This document shows, one piece after another, positions 16,636 through 26,615 of a DNA stretch of 64,000 nucleotides. Source of the stretch: Lysobacter sp. KIS68-7 (GTDB lineage: Bacteria > Pseudomonadota > Gammaproteobacteria > Xanthomonadales > Xanthomonadaceae). The DNA lies in the NCBI RefSeq assembly GCF_021284745.1, contig NZ_CP089925.1, forward strand, positions 992,001 to 1,056,000, given 5' to 3'. Under the pieces are notes generated by a model. That model did not search any database, was not told the origin of the DNA, and worked only from the letters and a program-made list of their open reading frames with translations. The stretch's first letter is position 1. Each line of letters begins with the position of its first letter. A program made the position numbers and the translations under genes.

Positions 16636-19600
16636 ATGCAGGGACGCCCCGACTTCCGGCTCTACCACGGCAACGCGCTCGACGTGCTCGCCGGTTTGCT
16701 GGCGGCGGAAATCGCACGCGCGCCGGCCGATGGCGACTGGTTGCGGCCCGATATCGTCCTCGTCCCGCAGTTTTCGATGCGCCGCTGGTTGCAGCAGGCG
16801 CTGGCCGAAGCCACCGGCATCTGCGCGAACCTGCGTTTCCTCACACCCGGTGAATTCGTCGACCTCGCCCTCGACGCCAACCTCGGCCCGGCCCCGCCCG
16901 AAGACCGCCTCGACCCCGACACCCTGCGCTGGCACGTGCTGCGCGAACTGCAGCGTCGCCCGCCCCCGGCGCTCGCGCGCTTCCTGGACGGCGACGACGT
17001 GCGCAAGCCCTGGTCGCTCGCCAACGCGCTGGCCGACACCTATGAGAAGTACCAAGCCTGGCGCCGCGACTGGCTGCGCGCATGGGAACAACGGCCGCCG
17101 AAGGATGATTGGGAAGCCACCCTCTGGCGCAACATCGCGCGGGATCGCGCCCATCGTGCGCGCCGCGTAGGCGATTACCTCGCGCGCTTCGGCGAGGACG
17201 GCACGGCCCCGGTCGGCCTGCCCCCGCGCCTGTTCGTCTTCGCCTGCCAGAACGTCTCGCCCGACGTATTGCAGGTGATCGCCAGCCAGTCGCGCGCCGG
17301 CACGCAGCACTTCTACCTGCATTCGCCCGCCCGCGGCTTCTGGGGCGACATCGGGCGCTGGGCGCGCTACGCGCCCGCCGATGACGACGCCTTCCTGGGC
17401 GATGGCACCCACACCGATGCCCCCAATCCGCTGCTCGCCGCCTGGGGCCAGGCCGGCCGCGATTTCGTCGCGATGCTCGTGGGCGGCGACATCGCCACGC
17501 CGTCCTTCGACATCGCGCCCTTCGTCGAACCCGTGCGCGACACGCTGCTCGGCCGCATGCAGGCCGACCTGCTCGACAACCGCGCGGCCCTGCGCGAGAA
17601 CAGCGATGCCGCGTGGCCGCGCGTGCAGGTCGACAAGTTCGACGCGAGCCTGCAATTCCATGCCTGCCACACGCGCCTGCGCGAAGTGCAGGTGCTGCAC
17701 GATCAGCTGCGCGCGTTGCTCGAGGCCGAGGGGCGCGAAGGCGAACCGCCGCTGCAACCGCGCGACATCGCGGTGCTCGCGCCCGACATCGATGCGTACG
17801 CGCCGCATATCGAAGCGGTGTTCGGTGGCGCGCTCGGCACGGCGCGCGAGCTGCCCTACACCATCGCCGACACGAGCCCGCTCGCGAGCGCCCCGATCGC
17901 CGAGGCGTTCCTGCGATTGCTGGAACTGCCGCTGCGTGCGCCGTCGCTCGCCGACGTGCTCGACCTGCTCGCCGTTCCCGCGATCGCCGCGCGTTTCGGG
18001 CTGGAAGATGCCGACCGCATGCGCGTGCAGGATTGGCTGGAATCCGCCGGCGCGCGCTGGGGCCTGGATGCACGCGATCGCCAGCGGCACGGCGCCGAGG
18101 GCGAGGCTTACACGCTCGAATTCGCGATCGATCGTCTCCTGCTCGGTTATGCGAGCGGCGACGGCGAAGACATCGCCGGCATCGCGCCGTGGCCGGAACT
18201 GGAAGGCCAGGCCGCCGAATCGCTTGATGCCTTGCTGCGTTGCGTGGCCATGCTGCGCGATGCACGCACGCAGCTGACCGGGCCGCATGCGCCCGCGAAG
18301 TGGGCCACCTTGCTGGAACGCCTGCTCGGCGAAGCCTTTGCCCCCGCGCGCGACACCGCCGACGCAGCGCTGCTGCGCCGCCTGCGCGATGCCATCGGCC
18401 GCTTCTCCGATGGCGCTGCGCGCGCCGACTACGACACACCGGTCGAACACGCGATCGTGCTCGAACAATTGCGCACCGAACTCGGAAGCGCCGACGCGCG
18501 TGCGCCGTTCCTGTCCGGCGGCATCTGCTTCGGCCGCATGGTGCCGATGCGCCTGATCCCCTTCCGCGTCGTGTGCCTGCTCGGCATGGACGCCGAAGCG
18601 TTCCCTGCATTCGAAGGCCGCGATCCGATCAACCGCATCGCCAATGCACTGGGCACGAAGGAACGCCGCACGGGCGATCCCTCGCGGCGCGACGCGGATC
18701 GTTACCTGTTCCTGCAATTGTTCGCTTCCGCCGGTCGCGTGCTGTCCTTGAGCTGGTGCGGCATGGACCCGCGCGACAACAGTCGCCGCGAGCCCTCCAC
18801 GCTGGTGGCGGAATTGCTGGACACCGCGGCGGCCTACCACGGCGGCGATCCCGACCACGTGCGCGAGACGCTCGTCGTCCGCCACGCCCTCCAGCCCTTC
18901 TCCCCGTCCGCGTACGGCGCGCCGCATGCGGGCGAAGTGTTGGCCGAAGGCGATGGCACCGAGCCGCGGCGTTTCAGTTACGACGCCGCGTGGCAGGCGG
19001 CGTCCACGGAAACCGCGGGGACCGATGCATCGCCGCCATTCGCACCCGTCACGCTGCGCCTGCCCGCGCGCGACCTCGTGCACGCGCCCTTGTCGTTGGA
19101 TCGCCTGCGTCGTTCGCTGATGCGGCCGCACGCGGTCTACCTGCAGGAAGGCCTGGGCCTGCGCCTGCCGGAAGACGAAGCGCCGCTCGCAGAACACGAA
19201 CCGCTCGGCGCACCGGATGCGCTGGAACAGTACGCGTTGCGCAATGCGGTGTTCGATGCCTGGTTGCGCGCGAGCGGCCAGCCGGATGCGCACGTGCTGC
19301 ATGCGCGCTTGCTGGCGCGTGCCTTGGTGGCGCCGGGCGCGGAAGGGCGTGCACAGGTCGCGAAGGTGCTGGAAGAGATCGCCCCCTTCGCGATGCGTGC
19401 CGTCGAAAAGGGCTTCAGCGATGCACCACGGCGACGGGCCGTCGCGCATGCCTCCTCGGCCGGCGTGTTGCGCGGCACGCTCGATGGCGTGCATCGCGAT
19501 CGCGTGCTGCGCGTGGTCCTGCGGCCCGATGGCGTGCATGGCGGCCACGCGATCCGCCACGGCCTGGATCGCCTGTGTGCCTCGCTGCTCGGCCTGCCGA

Positions 19601-20013
19601 TGTACGAGCTCGCCAAGCCGTCGAAGGACGACGCGCCCGAGTTCAACATCCTCAAGCCACTGACGGAAAAGCGCGCCATCGCCGCGCTCGACTCGCTGTT
19701 CGCCTGGCACGACGCGGCGTTGCGCGCGCCGCAAGTATTCCTGCCCAAGAGCGCGCACGACTACGTGCAGGTGCTCGCGGAGAAGGACGCCGTCGCCGCG
19801 CTGCGCGCCGCGCGCCAGACCTGGACGGGCGACCGCTACGGCCAGACCGAACGCGCGGAAGCCACCGCCGCCACGCACGTCGCCTTGCGCGGCCGCGATC
19901 CCTTCATCGACGAGGACGTCGAATCGCAGCTCCGTTTCGCACGACTCGCAGAAGCCGTGTTCCGCGCCCTGGGCCAGGACGCCGTGCCGTTGGACGCGGA
20001 GGTGCTCGAGTGA
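16636..20013 (+). CDS. recC: exodeoxyribonuclease V subunit gamma RecC
   Basis: A 1125-residue protein, matching RecC in length. It starts with FRLYHGNALDVLAGLL, aligned with the RecC N-terminus, which is why I chose the ATG at 16636 although the frame is open 21 codons earlier. Further blocks are VPQFSMRRWLQQALAEATGICANL and the central FGRMVPMRLIPFRVVCLLGMDAEAFP. RecC is the Chi-recognition subunit and an inactive helicase/nuclease relative that holds RecB and RecD together. recB follows with a GTGA overlap. Confidence 0.94.
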   Translation: MQGRPDFRLYHGNALDVLAGLLAAEIARAPADGDWLRPDIVLVPQFSMRRWLQQALAEATGICANLRFLTPGEFVDLALDANLGPAPPEDRLDPDTLRWHVLRELQRRPPPALARFLDGDDVRKPWSLANALADTYEKYQAWRRDWLRAWEQRPPKDDWEATLWRNIARDRAHRARRVGDYLARFGEDGTAPVGLPPRLFVFACQNVSPDVLQVIASQSRAGTQHFYLHSPARGFWGDIGRWARYAPADDDAFLGDGTHTDAPNPLLAAWGQAGRDFVAMLVGGDIATPSFDIAPFVEPVRDTLLGRMQADLLDNRAALRENSDAAWPRVQVDKFDASLQFHACHTRLREVQVLHDQLRALLEAEGREGEPPLQPRDIAVLAPDIDAYAPHIEAVFGGALGTARELPYTIADTSPLASAPIAEAFLRLLELPLRAPSLADVLDLLAVPAIAARFGLEDADRMRVQDWLESAGARWGLDARDRQRHGAEGEAYTLEFAIDRLLLGYASGDGEDIAGIAPWPELEGQAAESLDALLRCVAMLRDARTQLTGPHAPAKWATLLERLLGEAFAPARDTADAALLRRLRDAIGRFSDGAARADYDTPVEHAIVLEQLRTELGSADARAPFLSGGICFGRMVPMRLIPFRVVCLLGMDAEAFPAFEGRDPINRIANALGTKERRTGDPSRRDADRYLFLQLFASAGRVLSLSWCGMDPRDNSRREPSTLVAELLDTAAAYHGGDPDHVRETLVVRHALQPFSPSAYGAPHAGEVLAEGDGTEPRRFSYDAAWQAASTETAGTDASPPFAPVTLRLPARDLVHAPLSLDRLRRSLMRPHAVYLQEGLGLRLPEDEAPLAEHEPLGAPDALEQYALRNAVFDAWLRASGQPDAHVLHARLLARALVAPGAEGRAQVAKVLEEIAPFAMRAVEKGFSDAPRRRAVAHASSAGVLRGTLDGVHRDRVLRVVLRPDGVHGGHAIRHGLDRLCASLLGLPMYELAKPSKDDAPEFNILKPLTEKRAIAALDSLFAWHDAALRAPQVFLPKSAHDYVQVLAEKDAVAALRAARQTWTGDRYGQTERAEATAATHVALRGRDPFIDEDVESQLRFARLAEAVFRALGQDAVPLDAEVLE

Positions 20014-23000
20014 GCAGCACCGTGTTCGATACGCCACTCGACGCCCGCAGCCTCATCGAAGCGAGCGCGGGCACGGGCAAGACCTATGCGTTGGCGGGCT
20101 TGTTCGCGCGCGCGGTCATCGTCGAACGCCTCGCGGTGCCGCAGATCCTCGCCGTCACCTACACCGTGGCCGCGACGCAGGAACTCCACGAGCGCGTTCG
20201 CTTGCGCTTGCAGCGCGCCGCCAAGCTCGCGGAGGCCTGGCAGGAGGGCGCACCTGCCGAGCAAGCCGGGGACGCGGCGGATACCGCGCTGCTGCGTCGC
20301 CTGCTGCACGCCGCATTGGCCAGCGAATCGCTCCCCGCCTTGCGCCTGCGCCTGCGCCGCGCCGTGCGCGACCTCGACCTCGCGGCCATCACCACCATCC
20401 ACGGCTTCTGCCAACGACTGCTCGCCGAGCACGCGCTGGTCGCCGGACACCCGATGGTCCACACCGACATCGAACCGGCCAACGCGGCGCAGCGCAGCGC
20501 GCTGGCGGTCGCCGTGTGGCGCGAACATGCGAAGACCGCCGAAGGCGTCGAATTCCTGCAACGCACATTCGGCAGTCTCGACACCCACGCCGACGCGATG
20601 CGCGACATGCTCGCGCCCGAGCCGCTGCTCCCGCCGCCACCGCGGGGCGACGCCGAAGCATCGCGGACCGATGCATGGCGCCACGTGCGCCAGGTCTATC
20701 TCGACACCGGCGCGGATGCGCGCGAAACCCTGCTCTCGCAGATGGCGCGCGGCCAGCTCAGCCGCGACAAGCGCAAGGGCATGCCGGTCGACGCGTTGTG
20801 GCAATGGTTCGACGCGCAATCCGACGCGCCACCCACCCGTACGCCCGCCGAACTCGTGCGCCTGACGCGCAGCGGACTCGATGCGCTCGCGCAGAGGGGC
20901 GCGCGCGCGCCCGAGCTCGCGTTGTCGGATGTGGTCGAACGCTGGCTCCTCGCCGACGAGGCCTGCGACCTCGCCCGCCTGCATGCGATACGCGACGACG
21001 CACGCCGCCACGACCAGGCCGCGAAGCGCAACGCCCACGTGCGCGACTTCGACGACCTGGTCGAAGACGTGTTCGTCGCCATCTCCGATCCGGATTCCGC
21101 CGACGCACTCGCTGCTGCACTCCGCGCGCAATATCCCCTCGTGCTCGTGGACGAATTCCAGGACACCGACGCGCGGCAATGGACGATCTTCGAACGCTTG
21201 TTCGGCGAAGGCGGGCTGCTGCTCGTCGGCGACCCGAAGCAGGCGATCTATCGATTCCGCGGCGGCGATGTGCAGACCTATCTTGCCGCACGCGATACCG
21301 CGCGGGTCGCCGCGCCGCTCGACCGCAACTTCCGCTCGAGGCCATGCGTGCTCGACGCGGTCAACGCCCTGTTCACGCATGCCACGCAACAGGCCGGCCT
21401 GCTCGGCGACGGCATCGCATTCGCGCTGACTTCGGCGGGCGGCAGCGCCAGCGATGCCGACTTCATGCGCGGGGGACACATCGCGCCCGCGCTCGTGGTG
21501 CAGGCCTTGCCGAACAAGCCGGGTGGTCGCTGGAACGCGCCGGATTCCATAGCCACCGCTGCAGACTGCTGCGCACTCGAGATCCGGGACCTGCTCGCCG
21601 CCGCACGCGAAGGCCACGCGCTGCGCCGCGACGGCGATGTGATGCGGCCGATCGAAGCGCGCGATTGTGCGGTGCTCGTGCGCAGCCACAAGGAAGGCAT
21701 CGCAATCCGCGACGCGCTGACGCGCCTGGGCATCCCGGCCGTGAGCGCGGGGCGCGGCAGCCTGTACGAATCGGACGAGGCGCAGCATCTGCTGGCCCTG
21801 CTGCTCGCACTGAGCACGCCCGGCGACGATCGCCGCCTGCGCGCGGTGCTCGCGACCCCCTTGTTCGGTTACGACGCGCAAGCCTTGCAGGCCCTGGACA
21901 GCGACGGCGACGCCCATCGCCGCTGGCAGCAGGACCTCGCCGACTGGCGCCTGCGCTGGGAAACGCACGGGCCGCAACCGATGCTCGCCGAAGTGCTGTC
22001 GGGACAGGCGTCGCGCCTGCTCGCCTTCGCCGGCGGCGAGCGCAGCCTCACGCACCTGCTGCAGCTCGGCGAACAGCTGCAGGAAGCGCGTGCGCGTCGC
22101 CTCGGCCCGCAAGGCCAGGTCGACTGGTTGCGCGCGGCCATCGCGCATGCCGACCGCGACGACGAAGAACAACAGCCGCGCCTGGAATCCGACGCGAGCC
22201 GCGTCCAGATCCTCACGCTGCACAAGAGCAAGGGCCTGGAGTTCCCGCTCGTGTTCCTGCCCTTCGCGGCCATCGGGCGCAGCAACGGCCGCGACGACAA
22301 GTTCGTCGGTTACCACGACGAGGCCGGCCGACGCGTGCGCCAACGCAAGACACGCATGCAGCATCCGGGTGCGCCCGCGTGGGACGCGGCGTGCGCTGCT
22401 TCCAAACGCGAAGACGCCGCCGAGGACATGCGCCTGCTGTACGTCGGGCTCACGCGTGCGCGCGATGCCTTGTGGCTGTGCACAGCGCCTTTCGCTTCGA
22501 ACGAGGTGTCGTCCTTGCATCGCCTGTTCGGCGGCGTCCTGCCGAATGCGGAAGTGCGGCTCGCGCTCGGCCCCGCGCTGCAATTGCGCGACACACCGCC
22601 GGACCTCGGCGACCGCCAGCGCCTCGCCCCCATGCGTCCCGAACGCGTCCCCGCCCCGCGCACGCCGCACCGACGCCTGCGTCGCGACTGGTGGATCCAC
22701 AGCTTCAGCCAGTTGCATCGCCAGCATGCGCACGGTGCGCAAGCCCTGGTCGAAGATGCACCCGCCGACGATGAGCGCACCATGCTGGTGACCGAGATCC
22801 CCGTTGACCCGGCGAGCCTGCGTTTCAGCGGCACGCGCTTCGGCAACGCGATTCACCACGCGCTCGAGCATGTCGATTTCGCCGCATGGCGCGGCGGCGA
22901 CGGCAGTGCGATCCCGGAAGGACAGCGTCCTTTGCTGGAGGCGGCGCTGCTATCGCAGGACTACGTCGAATCCGATTTCGATGCCGGCGTGCGCGAACTG

Positions 23001-23546
23001 GCGCCGCTGATCGCGCGCACGCTCAACGCCGCCTTGCCCGAAGGCGGGAGCCTGGCCGATCTCGCGCCGACCGAGCGCGTGGCCGAGCTGGAATTCCATT
23101 TCACGCTGGCCGATGCGGATGCGCAGGCGCTTCTTGCGCTGCTGCAGGCGCACGGCATCGCGCCGGGCCGCCGCGATTTCGGCGCGTGGCCGCGGCTGGC
23201 GGGCCTGATGACGGGCAAGATCGACCTGACCTATCGCGTGGACGGGCGCGTGTACGTGGTCGATTACAAGTCGAACCGTTTGCCTGCGTACGACGCCGAC
23301 GCGCTGGCGCACGCGATGATCGCAAGCGAGTACGACCTGCAGGCCTTGCTCTACGCAGTGGCCGTGCATCGCTGGCTGCGCATGCGGCTGGGGGCGTCGT
23401 ACGACCCGGGCATACACCTCGGCGGCGTGCGCTACCTGTTCTGTCGCGGGCTCGAAGGCGATCACGGCATCGCCGCGCCTGTGTTCCCGCCCGCGCTCAT
23501 CGAGGCGGTGGATGCGTTGCTCGGCGGCACGCGGGAGCTTGCATGA
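20010..23546 (+). CDS. recB: exodeoxyribonuclease V subunit beta RecB (helicase-nuclease)
   Basis: A 1178-residue protein. The N-terminal part is a UvrD-type 3'-5' helicase: Walker A ASAGTGKT (residues 18-25), LVDEFQDTD, LLVGDPKQAIYRFRGGD, and ILTLHKSKGLEFPLVF. The C-terminal RecB nuclease domain shows GLMTGKIDL and VYVVDYKSNRL (the catalytic D..DxK set), then EYDLQALLYAVAVHRWL. The start is the GTG overlapping the recC stop. The frame is open far upstream, but that stretch is shadow of recC. Its stop overlaps the recD ATG. Confidence 0.95.
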   Translation: MSSTVFDTPLDARSLIEASAGTGKTYALAGLFARAVIVERLAVPQILAVTYTVAATQELHERVRLRLQRAAKLAEAWQEGAPAEQAGDAADTALLRRLLHAALASESLPALRLRLRRAVRDLDLAAITTIHGFCQRLLAEHALVAGHPMVHTDIEPANAAQRSALAVAVWREHAKTAEGVEFLQRTFGSLDTHADAMRDMLAPEPLLPPPPRGDAEASRTDAWRHVRQVYLDTGADARETLLSQMARGQLSRDKRKGMPVDALWQWFDAQSDAPPTRTPAELVRLTRSGLDALAQRGARAPELALSDVVERWLLADEACDLARLHAIRDDARRHDQAAKRNAHVRDFDDLVEDVFVAISDPDSADALAAALRAQYPLVLVDEFQDTDARQWTIFERLFGEGGLLLVGDPKQAIYRFRGGDVQTYLAARDTARVAAPLDRNFRSRPCVLDAVNALFTHATQQAGLLGDGIAFALTSAGGSASDADFMRGGHIAPALVVQALPNKPGGRWNAPDSIATAADCCALEIRDLLAAAREGHALRRDGDVMRPIEARDCAVLVRSHKEGIAIRDALTRLGIPAVSAGRGSLYESDEAQHLLALLLALSTPGDDRRLRAVLATPLFGYDAQALQALDSDGDAHRRWQQDLADWRLRWETHGPQPMLAEVLSGQASRLLAFAGGERSLTHLLQLGEQLQEARARRLGPQGQVDWLRAAIAHADRDDEEQQPRLESDASRVQILTLHKSKGLEFPLVFLPFAAIGRSNGRDDKFVGYHDEAGRRVRQRKTRMQHPGAPAWDAACAASKREDAAEDMRLLYVGLTRARDALWLCTAPFASNEVSSLHRLFGGVLPNAEVRLALGPALQLRDTPPDLGDRQRLAPMRPERVPAPRTPHRRLRRDWWIHSFSQLHRQHAHGAQALVEDAPADDERTMLVTEIPVDPASLRFSGTRFGNAIHHALEHVDFAAWRGGDGSAIPEGQRPLLEAALLSQDYVESDFDAGVRELAPLIARTLNAALPEGGSLADLAPTERVAELEFHFTLADADAQALLALLQAHGIAPGRRDFGAWPRLAGLMTGKIDLTYRVDGRVYVVDYKSNRLPAYDADALAHAMIASEYDLQALLYAVAVHRWLRMRLGASYDPGIHLGGVRYLFCRGLEGDHGIAAPVFPPALIEAVDALLGGTRELA

Positions 23547-25288
23547 GCGCCACATTCCCGATGAATGACGACGCACCGCGCACCTTCGATCGCACGTTCG
23601 CCGAAACGCTGCGACGCCTGGACCCGGCGACCGATCCGCGCGTGCTCGACGCGGCCGAGCGCGCGGCGTTCGCGATCGCGCAGGGGCATGCGGCGTTCGA
23701 CATCGCCGGCGAACCCGATGCGCACGATCTCCGCGCGGCCCTGCGCGCGTCGCGCTGGATCGACACGCCCGCGCCGCAGGACCCCGCGGACCCGGCGCTA
23801 CCGCTCGTCCTGGAAGGCGACCTGCTGTTCCTTCGCCGCTACCGCGAATACGAACGTCGCCTCGCGCAAGGCCTGCGCCGCATCGCATCGGCATCGCTTC
23901 CCGACGCGGAAGCCGCGCCCATCGCCCCGTTGTTCGACACCCTGTTCCCGCCTGCGACGCGCGATCCGCACCAGGCCCGCGCCGCTGCGCTCGCGTTGCG
24001 CCATCCCTTGCTGGTGATCACCGGTGGCCCCGGCACCGGCAAGACCACGACGATCGCGCGCATGTTGTTGCTCTCCATGGCGCACGCGATCGCAGGAGGC
24101 CGCGCGCTGCGCATCGCGCTCGCTGCCCCCACCGGGCGCGCCGCCGAACGCATGGCCGAAAGCCTGCGCAATGCGATCGACGGAATGCGCAACGACGGCG
24201 TCGACGCCACCTTGTGCGACGCACTGCCCCGCGACGCCGGCACGCTGCATCGCCTGCTGGGCACGATCCACGATCGTCCGCGCTTCCGCCACGGCCCCGA
24301 CCTTCCGCTCGCATTCGATCTCGTCGTGGTCGACGAGGCCTCGATGGTCGACCTGCCCTTGATGTGCAAGCTCGTCGAAGCGATCCCCGACGGCGCGCGC
24401 CTGGTGTTGCTCGGCGATCGCGACCAGTTGCCGTCGGTGGAAGCCGGCGACGTGCTCGCCGCGATCGCGGATGCAGCGACCACCATGGAGCGCGATGCGC
24501 CCGTCGCGGCGACGCAGGGTTTCGGCGGCATCCGCGTCAACCTGCAGCGTGCCTTCCGCCAGTCCGATGCACTCGATCTCGCACCGCTCGCCACGGCCGT
24601 GCGCGAGGGCGACGCAGACACGGCACTCGCCCTCTTGCGCAGCGGTACCTTGCGCGGCGTCGATTTCCACGAAGACGTCGCCGATCCACTGGCGCCTCCG
24701 CTGCGCGATGTGCTGCTCACGCCGTGGCGGGAGCTCGGCAGCGTCGATGCGGCCAATGCGGATGACATTGCCGCTGCGCTCGCGCTAGCAGGACGCGCAC
24801 GCCTGCTCACGGCGCTGCGCAACGGCCCGCAAGGCGCGATCGCATTGAACGCCCGCATCGAAGAAGCGCTCGCCGGCGCGCAGCGCGATCCGTATTTCCA
24901 CGGCCGACTCGTGGCGATCACCGAAAACAGCTATCGCCACGGCCTGTTCAACGGCGACCTGGGCCTGTGCCTGCGTGGCGAAGACGGCACCGCCGTGTGG
25001 TTCCGCACGGCAGCGGGGCTTCGCCCGTTCCATCCGGGCGCCCTGCCCGCGCATGCAGGTGCATTCGCGATGACGGTGCACAAGGCGCAGGGCTCGGAAT
25101 TCGACACGACGTGGGTGCAATTGCCGCGGCAGCCCGCGCGCACCTTGTCGCGCGAACTGGTCTATACCGCCATGACGCGCGCACGCAATGCGTTGCACGT
25201 GTGCGCATCGGAGACGAGCCTGCGTGCAGCGCTCGGAATGCGTGCACAACGCGTCTCGGGTCTTGCATCGCGATTGCGCGGCGCATGA
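23543..25288 (+). CDS. recD: exodeoxyribonuclease V subunit alpha RecD
   Basis: A 581-residue SF1B helicase, the 5'-3' motor of RecBCD. Walker A is GGPGTGKTTT (residues 161-170), motif II VVDEASMVDLPLM, motif III LLGDRDQLPSVEAGDVL, and the late blocks are AFAMTVHKAQGSEFD and ELVYTAMTRAR. Translation starts at the ATG within the recB stop (ATGA). With recC and recB it forms one coupled operon, so the three subunits should be made in balance. Confidence 0.95.
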   Translation: MSATFPMNDDAPRTFDRTFAETLRRLDPATDPRVLDAAERAAFAIAQGHAAFDIAGEPDAHDLRAALRASRWIDTPAPQDPADPALPLVLEGDLLFLRRYREYERRLAQGLRRIASASLPDAEAAPIAPLFDTLFPPATRDPHQARAAALALRHPLLVITGGPGTGKTTTIARMLLLSMAHAIAGGRALRIALAAPTGRAAERMAESLRNAIDGMRNDGVDATLCDALPRDAGTLHRLLGTIHDRPRFRHGPDLPLAFDLVVVDEASMVDLPLMCKLVEAIPDGARLVLLGDRDQLPSVEAGDVLAAIADAATTMERDAPVAATQGFGGIRVNLQRAFRQSDALDLAPLATAVREGDADTALALLRSGTLRGVDFHEDVADPLAPPLRDVLLTPWRELGSVDAANADDIAAALALAGRARLLTALRNGPQGAIALNARIEEALAGAQRDPYFHGRLVAITENSYRHGLFNGDLGLCLRGEDGTAVWFRTAAGLRPFHPGALPAHAGAFAMTVHKAQGSEFDTTWVQLPRQPARTLSRELVYTAMTRARNALHVCASETSLRAALGMRAQRVSGLASRLRGA

Positions 25289-25470
25289 TTTCCTGAACGC
25301 GTCAGCCTCCTGAACACGCCGCGATGTGCACGCAATGTGCACGCGCACGCGCATTCGAAATCGGTTCACGCAACGCGCGCAACTTTCACCATCACTGCAC
25401 CACGCGCTGCATACCGTTGCCCCTCGTCGCGCGCACTGCGCGCCGTTCCCCACGTAGCAGGAGCATCAGA

Positions 25471-25932
25471 ATGAGCGATATCAAGAAGGACCACAGCATT
25501 GGCGAAGGCACCGGCGCAGTGACGGGTGCCGTGACAGGTGCGGTGGTCGGCTCCGCGGGCGGTCCGGTCGGCACCGTCGTCGGTGCGTTGGCCGGTGGCG
25601 CGCTCGGCGCGAAGGCCGGCGGCAAGATCGCCGAAGCGGTGAATCCCACCGAGTATGCGGATCACTGGAAGACGTCCTATCGCGACACCGCGTACTACAA
25701 CAACGCGCGCGACTGGAGCGATTACGAGCCGGCCTACAAGTACGGCTACGACACCTACGGCCAGTATCGCGGCCAGCAGTTCAACGATGTCGAAGGCGAC
25801 CTCGAACGCGGCTGGAACTCGGGCAAGGCGAACTCGCGCCTGGCGTGGAACGAAGCCAAGGGTGCGGTGCGCGACGGTTGGCATTACATCGAACGTGCGA
25901 TGCCGGGCGACGCCGACCGCGACGGCCGCTGA
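25471..25932 (+). CDS. glycine-zipper protein, copy 1
   Basis: A 153-residue protein with no signal peptide. Residues 10-50 are a run of Gly/Ala/Val with GxxxG spacing (a glycine zipper that can insert into or line a membrane). The rest is charged and aromatic, with DWSDYEPAYKYGYDTYGQYRGQQF and LAWNEAKGAVRDGWHYIERAMPG. It is clearly paralogous to the gene 160 bp downstream: an N-terminal KKDH/RKDH motif, the zipper, the DW.DY.PAY.YG..TY block, and the closing LxWxEA...W..I/M. A stress- or envelope-related role is plausible but unproven. GGAG lies about 9 nt before the ATG. Confidence 0.72.
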   Translation: MSDIKKDHSIGEGTGAVTGAVTGAVVGSAGGPVGTVVGALAGGALGAKAGGKIAEAVNPTEYADHWKTSYRDTAYYNNARDWSDYEPAYKYGYDTYGQYRGQQFNDVEGDLERGWNSGKANSRLAWNEAKGAVRDGWHYIERAMPGDADRDGR

Positions 25933-26005
25933 TCCGCGTTTCAGTCAGGACTCGCGGTCGCCTCCGCTGTCGGCGCCGCAAGACGAGCCGGGGCAACCCG
26001 GACGC

Positions 26006-26035
26006 AAGGGCCACCTCACGGTGGCCTTTGCTTTT
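26006..26035 (+). terminator. Rho-independent terminator after glycine-zipper gene 1
   Basis: Stem GGCCACC / GGTGGCC with a 4-nt TCAC loop, flanked by AA(G) and followed by TTTGCTTTT. It separates the two glycine-zipper genes, so the second must have its own promoter in the following ~55 bp. Confidence 0.75.
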
Positions 26036-26091
26036 CACCGTTGCTAAACACCGTCCTGCCTAGGTTGGAGGCTCAACCGGAGGCCGCGCGC

Positions 26092-26562
26092 ATGAGCATT
26101 CTCAGAAAAGACCATGTGGTCGGGACGGGAGGCGCGGCGCTGGCCGGCGGCGCAGCCGGAGCGGCCATCGGCGCGGTCGTGGCGGGGCCGCCGGGCATGG
26201 CGGTCGGCGGCGTGGTCGGCGTTGCATTGGGCGCCACCGCGGGCGACCGCATTGCCGAGGCACGCGATCGCCGCGAGAACCTCGGCCACTTCGAACAGAT
26301 CTACCAGTCGATGCCCTACTACCGCGCAGGCCATGACTGGCACGACTACGCGCCGGCCTATCGCTACGGCCTGGAGACCTACGAAAAGTACGGCACGCAG
26401 TCCTTCGCCGATTCCGAATCGAGCCTGCAGGGTGCCTGGGAAGCGAACGCACGCTTCGGCTCGCGCCTGAGCTGGCTGGAAGCGCGCCCGGCCGTCGAAC
26501 ACGCCTGGCGTTCGATGGACGAAGCCCTCGGCAAGGCCGAGCACGAACCCCGGCCGCGCTGA
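26092..26562 (+). CDS. glycine-zipper protein, copy 2
   Basis: A 156-residue paralogue of the preceding gene. It opens [14 protein letters not shown], has a Gly/Ala zipper over residues 12-52, then the matching block [25 protein letters not shown] and a final [22 protein letters not shown]. The shared tail, not just the zipper, shows common descent by tandem duplication. No catalytic motif or signal peptide. A terminator lies upstream, so it is a separate unit; folE follows after 53 bp. Confidence 0.72.
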   Translation: MSILRKDHVVGTGGAALAGGAAGAAIGAVVAGPPGMAVGGVVGVALGATAGDRIAEARDRRENLGHFEQIYQSMPYYRAGHDWHDYAPAYRYGLETYEKYGTQSFADSESSLQGAWEANARFGSRLSWLEARPAVEHAWRSMDEALGKAEHEPRPR

Positions 26563-26615
26563 GCGCGGCCGCTGCCGGTACCATGGCGGCCCCCGCAAGC
26601 AGGGCCCGACGCGCC

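Noticed and set aside
16495-22871. Reverse-strand frames of over 1000 codons opposite recC and recB
   Set aside because: No recognisable motif, biased composition, and complete overlap with RecC/RecB whose helicase and nuclease motifs are evident.
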